From Isoetes taiwanensis (Eukaryota > Streptophyta > Lycopodiopsida > Isoetales > Isoetaceae), in NCBI GenBank assembly GCA_021234155.1, contig JAJEKV010000240.1:434001-498000 (forward strand): a stretch of DNA of 64,000 bases, written 5' to 3'. The notes under the pieces were generated by a model. That model saw nothing but the letters and a program-made list of their open reading frames with translations, ran no database searches and was not told where the DNA came from. A program made the position numbers and the translations under genes. Within the stretch, counting starts at the first letter, position 1. Each line of letters opens with the position of its first letter. Shown here one piece after another: positions 57,772-64,000 of this stretch.

Positions 57772-59262
57772 ATGGCTACAGAATCCTTCATCAGTTGGTA
57801 TAGCGCCTCCCCCGATGTCAATATAGTATTCCAAGTCTTTCAAAAAGAATTTGACCTCTCGGCAACCCTGAACTCCAATCCCTTCTACCAGCAAGTCCTG
57901 CAAGAATTCCAAGAGAAAGTAGTCCCTAGCTTGCAAGAGATACCGCCATGCATAGGGTACTTTGTACCAAGGACCGCATTGTAAACAGCCCTTAGTCATG
58001 TACCCAACATTGCCAAAGTATTGCGAAACAGAACCAACCGCTTACCCGCCTACATGATCCTAACCAGCAATAGAAAAAGTTTTTTCTCTTACAACACAGC
58101 CTTAGCGCTATATCTAGTCTATAGGGCCGAAACCATAATAGGCGAACCATCAATTCAGCCACTTGAGGTCACACCCTTGGACGCAGCAGCAGACGAACGG
58201 CTGCTGCTTGAGTATGAAGAGACCATAGCGGAAGCATCCAAAGAAAGTGAAGACTCCGAGCAAGAAAGTGAGGATGACATGGAGGTGGACCCAGAGAAGG
58301 AACGTCGTGAAGCAGAACAAGACATCACCTGCTTCGAAGCTGACAGGACCACCCCGAGGATTGCACAACCAATCGGGCTGGGAATAACAAGTCTAGCACC
58401 GATCATAGTCGAAGGCCAGGAATACTTGTTGCTAAACGACATCAAAAACCTCCCCGAATGCAGGGACAGAGGCTACCGCGTCGAGAACTCCTTCACCTTC
58501 TACGGCAACAGCCGGATTTAGAAGATTTCATCGACCAAGAAACAGAAGACTTTCCGGTGCAAGTACGAGAAGCAGCTACTTACACAGGACACACCATGTC
58601 AGACATTGAAGCCTATGGCACTATCAAAGGCATGATGACGGAAGAACTCCCTACCGAGGAGGAGTTTGTAGCACTTCAAGAGCAGATGGGAATAAGGGGG
58701 AAGACAACAAGAGTACTTCAAAGGGAGTCTTCTTCTTCGCAAGAACAGATATCAAAATTCCAAGGGAGAGCCACAAACTTGACTCTTCCAGGATTACAAG
58801 GAATTAGTTCAAGTACCGGTCGATCAATATGCATCAAGGCATAGGGGTACCTCAGGAGCACATGGAGGAGTACCGGGAGCAGCACTCAAATATTATCTTT
58901 CGCTCCTAACGGACGGTAGAATAATAGTATTTCACAAGCGCTTCAGCCCACGCGGAGAGGAAGCTGTGCAGATGTTAGTAGCACTTTCGGGATTTGGCAT
59001 GCATGCACGACTATCAGAAAAAGTCGACCATGTCATTTTGGTGAAGCGGAAAACAGCCTTCGGCATTTTCGACTTTGGGGTACCCCACCTTCGACAAGGT
59101 AGGTTGGCAGTGACAGCAGCTCATACCTCCCATAGACGGGTGGAAGAGCTAGCATTTGCCATCCGAGGGGGATCAGCGAGGGATATACTCAGGAACTTGG
59201 GAAGTACAGTAGGTACAACCCAAGTAAAGAAGTTCCTTGAGGATCACCCAGACTATCAGTAA
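57772..59262 (+). CDS. ORF1: unrecognised conserved protein encoded before gag (best + copy)
   Basis: I do not recognise this family. The span is 1491 bp (about 497 codons). The N-terminal third (57772-58140) has MATESFISWYSASPDVNIVF, IPPCIGYFVPRTAL and AYMILTSNRKSFFSYNTAL. The middle (about 58180-58330) is strongly acidic (ESEDSEQESEDDMEVDPEKE). A further block has QEYLLLNDIKNLPECRD and DFPVQVREAATYTG, then ELPTEEEFVALQEQ. The C-terminal block (about 58890-59262) has IIVFHKRFSPRGEEAVQML, FGVPHLRQGRLAVTAAH and VKKFLEDHPDYQ. No signal peptide or membrane segment is evident. A C-to-T change makes codon 70 a TAA stop (57981-57983; U1 has CAA), and a few frameshifts occur. The homologue on the minus chromovirus shows it belongs to the retroelement lineage. 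Confidence 0.75.
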
Positions 59263-59449
59263 ATCAATGTAATGAAATTCATGACTATTGTATTAAGTAA
59301 ATATATATCGGCTATATATCAGAGAAAAATGTAAGATCTTTTGAATTGCATTTTAAATGTCTTTTGGTATCGTTGTTTTAACAATCATATCATTCAAACA
59401 CTTAATGCAACCAATAAAAGAACTCATGATAAATGGTGCTAATGTAATA
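59263..59449 (+). other. ORF1-gag spacer, U3
   Basis: AT-rich, with acceptor-like AATAGGTGCAG ending at 59456. The sequence is nearly identical in all three units. Confidence 0.4.
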
Positions 59450-60226
59450 GGTGCAGTTAGAACAGCCAGGAATGTCGACCTCGAATTCCAAACCCAAGGC
59501 GATCATACACCAATGAGACAATTCCAGCCTCGGGATCTGTTCGAAGAGTATTACGCACCGACGCCGGAGGAAGAAATCTCGCAGATGAGGTCAGATCTGC
59601 AAGAAATCAAAGCCATGTTGGCAGGCAGGGGAAGAAACAGGCAAGACCAGAATGTGCAACCCCCAGAGGCCCGCTCTCAACACAAAGGAAAAGAGAAAAA
59701 GAGGAGCCGGCGCAGATCTTCTAGCTCCAGCTCCTCAGACAGCTCGGACTCAAGCTCTGAGTCTGAGGAGGAAACAGTAAGAACAGCCGGAAGGGAAGAA
59801 AGAGTAGCGGTAAAACAGCCAGGCCAATCCGACTACCAAAAGAAGGTCGACTCGGCCTTAAGTAATGTTTGGAAGGCACGAAAACTGGAACAATTTTCCG
59901 GCGAAAACAGATCAGGGATGGAAGACGAAGCATGGCTAGACGAGATGAGTGAGTACGGAAATGCTTACGGCATGAAAGACAAAGACAAGGGCAGGGTAGC
60001 CACCGCTAACTTGAAAGGGGCAGCCCGTATTTGGTGGAGGGGCTATGCTAAAGCCCATGGAATGAGCAGAGACAAGTGCAGGTTCACGAAGTTCGCAAGG
60101 GCCTTCAAAAAGCACTATGTCCCAAGAGAACACAAGTGCCATCAGATGCAAGCATTCCACAGGTTACAACAAGGGTGCATTGCAATGCCATATCAACACT
60201 TACCAGTGAGTTTGGCAAGAAAATAG
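59450..60226 (+). CDS. gag: gag of the + element, U3 copy, open frame
   Basis: A continuous frame (open from an ATG at 59357, 289 codons). After AVRTARNVDLEFQ it has [19 protein letters not shown], a heptad-like LQEIKAMLAGRGR, a basic RS-like stretch (KKRSRRRSSSSSSSD), an acidic stretch, and [20 protein letters not shown]. The retrotransposon gag core follows: [47 protein letters not shown]. The same motif order is seen in the minus chromovirus gag. The first 33 codons lie in the spacer and resemble nothing in the minus gag, so the real start is uncertain. The zinc knuckle is missing because of the internal deletion that joins gag to the integrase linker. Confidence 0.8.
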   Translation, partial: GAVRTARNVDLEFQTQGDHTPMRQFQPRDLFEEYYAPTPEEEISQMRSDLQEIKAMLAGRGRNRQDQNVQPPEARSQHKGKEKKRSRRRSSSSSSSDSSDSSSESEEETVRTAGREERVAVKQPGQSDYQKKVDSALSNVWKARKLEQFSGENRSGMEDEAWLDEMSEYGNAYGMKDKDKGRVATANLKGAARIWWRGYAKAHGMSRDKCRFTKFARAFKKHYVPREHKCHQMQAFHRLQQGCIAMPYQHLPVSLARK

Positions 60227-60850
60227 AAGAAACGCTGCCAACAGACAAGGACTTCCAGGAAGTATGGGCAAGCCTTTCTAAAGAGGCAAGAACGGACAAA
60301 GAGAGAGAAGCCTTCAAACATTTTAAGAAGGAAGGAAATCTCTTGTACCATAAAAATAAGTTGTGTGTGCCGGAATCATCCGGAGTCAGAAGGTTGATTC
60401 TCCATGACACCCACAACAGCCCAATAGCCGGCCACGCAGGTTTTACGAAAACCTACTTCAAGATAAGAAGTAGTTACTATTGGCCAGGCATGAAGAAGCA
60501 GATAGCAAGGTATATACGCGAGTGTCAGCTATGCCAGCAGACCAAGGCAGAACAACTACGAATTCCAGGAGCATTAGAGCCATTGCCAGTACCAAACTCC
60601 AAGTGGGAGATAATAAGCATGGACTTCATTACAGGGCTCCCTAGAACCATAAGGGGCAAAGACGCCTTAATAGTCGTAGTCGACAAATTGTCGAAAATGG
60701 CGCACTTTGTGCCTTGTAAAAGCACCGACACGGCTTTAGACACGGCTGTGTTATTCACAAGGGAGATTTTTAGACTCCATGGGATGCTAAGAGAAATAAT
60801 CTCTGATAGGGATTCGAAGACCTCCTTGCACTTGATGTTTATGGCGGCGC
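60199..60850 (+). pseudogene. Truncated integrase of the + element, U3
   Basis: Frame 60076-60882 encodes the integrase part. It starts in the RNase H-IN linker ([34 protein letters not shown]). The HHCC zinc domain follows ([16 protein letters not shown] and [13 protein letters not shown]). The core begins with SMDFITGLPRT (first catalytic Asp), [18 protein letters not shown] and [17 protein letters not shown] (second catalytic Asp). After this the sequence no longer follows integrase, so the catalytic Glu and C-terminal part are lost. The upstream pol domains are absent. In-frame relation to gag differs by one frame. Confidence 0.8.
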
Positions 60851-60878
60851 CGCTCAAAGGAAGGGCACAGGGATACAT

Positions 60879-61240
60879 GTGATAGAAATGGGAAAGGCGC
60901 TTCGATACTACCTCCCAGTCCTTAGTCAGGGGCAGATGATAGTTTTCCACAGGGAGTTTAGCCCACGAGGTGAGGAGGCCGTGGCGCTCCTGATAACGCG
61001 CTCAGGCTTTGGGCAGCACGCCAAGCTGAGCAGCAACACGGATCACATCATTCTCTTCAAGAGATCCGTAGTCCTCTATAGCCTCGACTTCGCCAGGGGC
61101 CACTTGAGAGATGCACCAATGATGGTAGTCGCGGCGATAGCACCTCCACCTCAAATAGCTCGAGATTTCGAAGGTGGATCATCCAGAAACATCCTGCGCA
61201 ACATCGGCAAGGGCCTCCGATTCAAAGACGTGAAGAATTT
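60879..61240 (+). pseudogene. Second, divergent ORF1 C-terminal fragment, U3
   Basis: The frame reads RYYLPVLSQGQMIVFHREFS, PRGEEAVALLITRSGFGQHA, SVVLYSLDFARGHLRDAPMM and GGSSRNILRNIGKG. It aligns to the ORF1 C-terminus (IIVFHKRFSPRGEEAVQML, GGSARDILRNLGSTVG). It is diverged throughout, so it is not a recent local duplication. It ends at VKNF, where the minus LTR starts (61241); ORF1 continues there with LEDHPDYQ. Its presence behind a truncated integrase suggests remains of another member of the family, joined by recombination or insertion. Confidence 0.7.
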
Positions 61241-62914
61241 TGTGACGTCCCCTGCTCGTATACGGTGCACTCACCGTATACAAACAGGAGTTCATCCCCC
61301 ATACCAGCTCCGTGCCGATACAGGGCCCTCCACATGACACTGCAACCGTGACGGGCTCCAGTGGGAAGAGTGAAGGGGTCATTTTACCCCGTCTCCCTCA
61401 GGGCCTACCTAGCTGCGGAAGCGTAAACATACATGTCAGTATATAGCATAAGCACATATCCACCTCGAAGGGTGGTCCATCACATCTGCATAACAAGGTG
61501 AGCACAATACATAGGGTGAGTCCTACCCAAGGCTCAGACTCAAGGGGGTTGACTGACGGCTTGGGTCTCCAAAGTTCATTGCAGACAGAATTCATGGCAA
61601 TGGATTTGGCTGGCATATGAACATGGCATAGGGTTGTCCACTCCATCCGCCCCTCCTGTGCACACTTTGCAGAGTAGGCTGAAAAGTGTCGGGACTGATC
61701 ATGCCGCCCGGATGCATAGCCAAAGGGGGCTATTCACGGGTTTCATTTCCCGATTCCGATGGGGCGAGGGAAGGGATCACTCCCTCCGTGAGGTCTACAT
61801 GCCGACTCAAGGTGACTAGAGGGCCACTTTGCCGATTCAACCGAACCCATCGGAAAGTGTACACCACTTCACGGGTGTGGAGTCCATGCCTCACCCGCTT
61901 TCGGTGGTGAGCCATTAGACCTAGTCACAATGATCCCCTGGTAGGCCTTACACACCGGAGGGATCTTTTAGAAGCTGGGACATGAACCTCCTTCTCGGCC
62001 GCCGGCCCCTTCACCCACAACCTTTGGTGTGGCTCTTGTACCTACCAGGTTTGAATCTATAGTGTGCTAGAGAGGCTAATCTAGGAGCATCTACTACCAA
62101 GCTTTAGGTCTCTACCCCCTTCCCAATACAAGGAGTTCATAGAGATACATCATCCACATACATCACGAGAAGAACTAAAGAACTATATCTTATCTATCTC
62201 ATAGAGTTAGGTTCTTTAGTTAGAGTCCGTATCTAGAGATCTAGAGAGGTTTATGGGCAATTTAATAGGCTAAACCTCTTTTGATTCTATGGTGAAACAT
62301 GGTTTAAGCTATTAAATTGCCTAAACTCCCTGATCCTTGAGTGGCTCCTCCTCGACTGAGCTCGACCATCTATTTGAAAACTTTCGAATTAAGGGAAACT
62401 AATGGTGCAATTCTCCCAGGCAGAGTCTGGGAGGCGGTTTTGGCTCTTGAGGCAGCCAAAACAGAGCTCTAAAACCCTAGAAACGAAAAATGGGTAAGTT
62501 AGGGTTTCCCTCCTTTAATAGACATGGGGTTGGCTAGGGTTTTCAATTATCCCCTTTAGGCATGTGGGATAATTGGGAATGGGCCCACTGGCCTTTAATG
62601 GCTAGGTGGCAAAATGTGCCCACATGGAAATGTGTGCCCACATTAATGTGTGCATTGGAAAATGTGCACATTAATTGCACACTGGGTATGGGCCCACTTG
62701 GCATCAAGTATCCATATGGAAATGTGCCCACATTAATGTGTACATTGGGAAAATGTGCACATTAATAGTTGCATATATTCCTTGCAAGTTGCCCCTAGGG
62801 CTACCCACCTGGCTACACGTTAAGCATTACCGTCGGTCGGAGTGGCGGTAATGCGGCGTGGCAGGCAAGACAAGATAATCGCCTTGGGACCGTGATACGT
62901 CCCCGAACGTCACA
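61241..62914 (-). mobile_element. Chromovirus 3' LTR, U3, uninterrupted (1674 bp)
   Basis: On the minus strand it starts TGTGACGTTCG at 62914, next to the PPT, and ends ACGTCACA at 61241, so the termini form an 8-base inverted repeat (TGTGACGT). Near the 3' end is a short hairpin, GTATACGGTG / CACCGTATAC (about 61258-61280). At 62037-62039 is the TGT that is duplicated around the CACTA in U1 and U2. No copy of the 5' LTR of this element was found in the window. Confidence 0.85.
62037..62039. other. Empty CACTA insertion site
   Basis: GTGGCTCTTGT continues directly into AC...GAATCTATAGTGTGC, whereas in U1 and U2 the same two halves are separated by 5.9 kb with TGT on both sides. There is no footprint, so this is a never-occupied site and not an excision product. 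Confidence 0.85.
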
Positions 62915-62927
62915 TTCTCCCCACCTT
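62915..62927 (-). promoter_or_regulatory. Polypurine tract, U3
   Basis: AAGGTGGGGAGAA on the minus strand, directly upstream of the LTR. Confidence 0.75.
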
Positions 62928-63794
62928 GAAATGATGTTTGTCAAAGATCGTGGGTCTCCCCACCTTGGGATCATCCTAACCGCAATCAACCCGATACATA
63001 CGATAGACTACTACTATAATACTTACACATTTATTAAGATTACCTTAAGGTAATATTTTTAAAACATTATCACGCCATTATATTATGAAATAACTTATCA
63101 ATTCATAACATCTTTAAGCAAGTTACTTTCGATAGTTTTACTTATCCCGACAATTAAGTTTATCAAAATTTTTAACATTTCATGTCTAACATTATTGTTC
63201 GAGGTACTCTTCATTCCTTGCAACACATTCCAACAAAATTTGTGTTGCAAGTCTTGTAGCTTCGACCTCCTTGCCCTCCGGGGGCTCTATTGGCGTCTGC
63301 AGGTCGACTCACGTTAGTACCATTTTAATAAAATTTTGGTTATATGGTGACCACCCCACCTATGTACATGGATGCATGGCTAATCTCCCGGCGTAGGAAG
63401 AGGGTGAATCTTCCATTATGGCCGTGGAGACAGCGCCTATATGCCTATATGCCGCTCGTGCCTACACCCTAGTTGCCCAGCGTGGAGGATAGGTCCTTCC
63501 CGTATATGGGGCGTGAAGGCCTGATTCCTCCTATCAAAGCATATATGGGGCTAGAGGTGCTTTTCCTATCAGTGCATTCCTTAATGACCTCCTTTCTCTC
63601 GAGGTCGTCTACTTAGTGGGGCCAGTAGACTTTCTAATCTACCTTCCACTCGCCCAAGCGGAAACGCGGTCATGCCTACATTGACATTACACCACGCCCT
63701 AGAGATCACCGTAGTGGTCCCATCATCGGTACTACGCATGCGACCCCTACCTAGCATAGGTTGCATGCGTAGATTAATCTTAACTACACAAGAA
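62928..63794 (-). other. Chromovirus 3' untranslated region, U3
   Basis: Counterpart of 21111-21971. No gene seen. Confidence 0.5.
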
Positions 63795-64000
63795 TTAATC
63801 TACACAAATCGACATGCCTGAGCCGATTTCTTCGGAGATGACTTTGCCGTCCCATTGCTCCATAAACTGCGGGTACTGTTTTACTAGATCTTTCTTAAGT
63901 ACCCATGTCGCATCTTTCACTGGCAAGTGTTTCCACTTGACCAAGTATTGGAGGAACTCCGACCTCCTTGTTTTCTTGAAAGCTTTATCAAGAATCAGTG
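63795..64000 (-). CDS. pol: Chromovirus pol C-terminus with chromodomain, U3 (runs off window)
   Basis: The stop is at 63797-63795. Upstream on the minus strand the frame reads [20 protein letters not shown], then after a stop-containing stretch (TAG in GATCTAGTA, also present in U1) QWDGKVISEEIGSGMS and ICVD. YLVKWK and the following W are the conserved core of chromodomains, which in chromoviruses direct integration to heterochromatin marked by H3K9 methylation. The rest of pol lies beyond the window. Confidence 0.75.
   Translation of the reverse strand, partial: LILDKAFKKTRRSEFLQYLVKWKHLPVKDATWVLKKDLVKQYPQFMEQWDGKVISEEIGSGMSICVD

Noticed and set aside
62037-62039. Empty site as a CACTA excision footprint
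   Set aside because: There is no duplicated or altered TGT at the site, so prior occupation is not indicated.

Overview
This window is land-plant nuclear DNA made almost entirely of nested transposable elements. The evidence for a plant is: Ty3/gypsy chromovirus pol with a C-terminal chromodomain, a primer-binding site of the plant initiator-tRNA-Met type, a complete CACTA transposon with a DUF4216-like remnant, telo-box promoters, U-rich intron-like tracts, and a LINE 3' end. No ordinary single-copy host gene, rRNA, tRNA or CRISPR array is visible. The species cannot be named from the sequence.

Layout. (1) 1-2560: an old, heavily broken gypsy pol on +, followed by an unrecognised broken gene (3494-4720). 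(2) 5145-6960: a 1.8-kb + strand LTR with a primer-binding site right after it. It leads into a + strand element that carries, in order, a structured leader, a histone H3-like gene, a 210-bp hairpin tandem array, an unrecognised ~497-codon gene (here 'ORF1'), gag, an integrase fragment and a second ORF1-like C-terminal fragment. (3) From about 7.69 kb the window is a tandem array of one large composite unit: U1 about 7.69-33.83 kb, U2 about 33.83-55.45 kb, U3 55.45 kb to the window end. Each unit has the + strand H3/ORF1/gag block, then a minus-strand chromovirus (3' LTR, PPT, pol, gag, its own ORF1 homologue). In U1 and U2 this is followed by about 4.8 kb of pyrimidine-rich DNA.

The units differ by clear events. 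A 5.9-kb CACTA element with a TGT target duplication sits inside the chromovirus LTR in U1 and U2, while U3 has the empty site. U2 has lost about 4.5 kb including all of pol. U2 and U3 share an 18-bp deletion in the histone-fold helix 2 that U1 lacks. The + block has lost protease, RT and RNase H in all three units, so it is non-autonomous. The minus chromovirus, with PR, RT, IN and a chromodomain, is a plausible helper.

The most interesting content is the H3-like gene. Its product starts with the exact first nine residues of the mature histone H3 tail (ARTKQTARK), continues through a long Lys/Arg/Glu-rich region, and ends in an H3-type histone fold. It has its own promoter motifs (two telo-boxes and a G-box) and its own poly(A) signal, and it lies between hairpin arrays inside a retroelement. 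All copies are broken: an in-frame TAA is shared by all three, and further frameshifts are private to each copy. The second novelty is ORF1, found in both the + and the minus elements in the same position (before gag) with its own TATA box.

Caution on sequence quality. Many differences between copies fall at CAG/CTG/CCAGG-type sites, which are CHG methylation contexts in plants. I infer that many private frameshifts, mostly in U1 and U2, are long-read basecalling errors in methylated repeats and not real mutations. U3 gives the cleanest reading of the + genes, and U1 of the minus pol.
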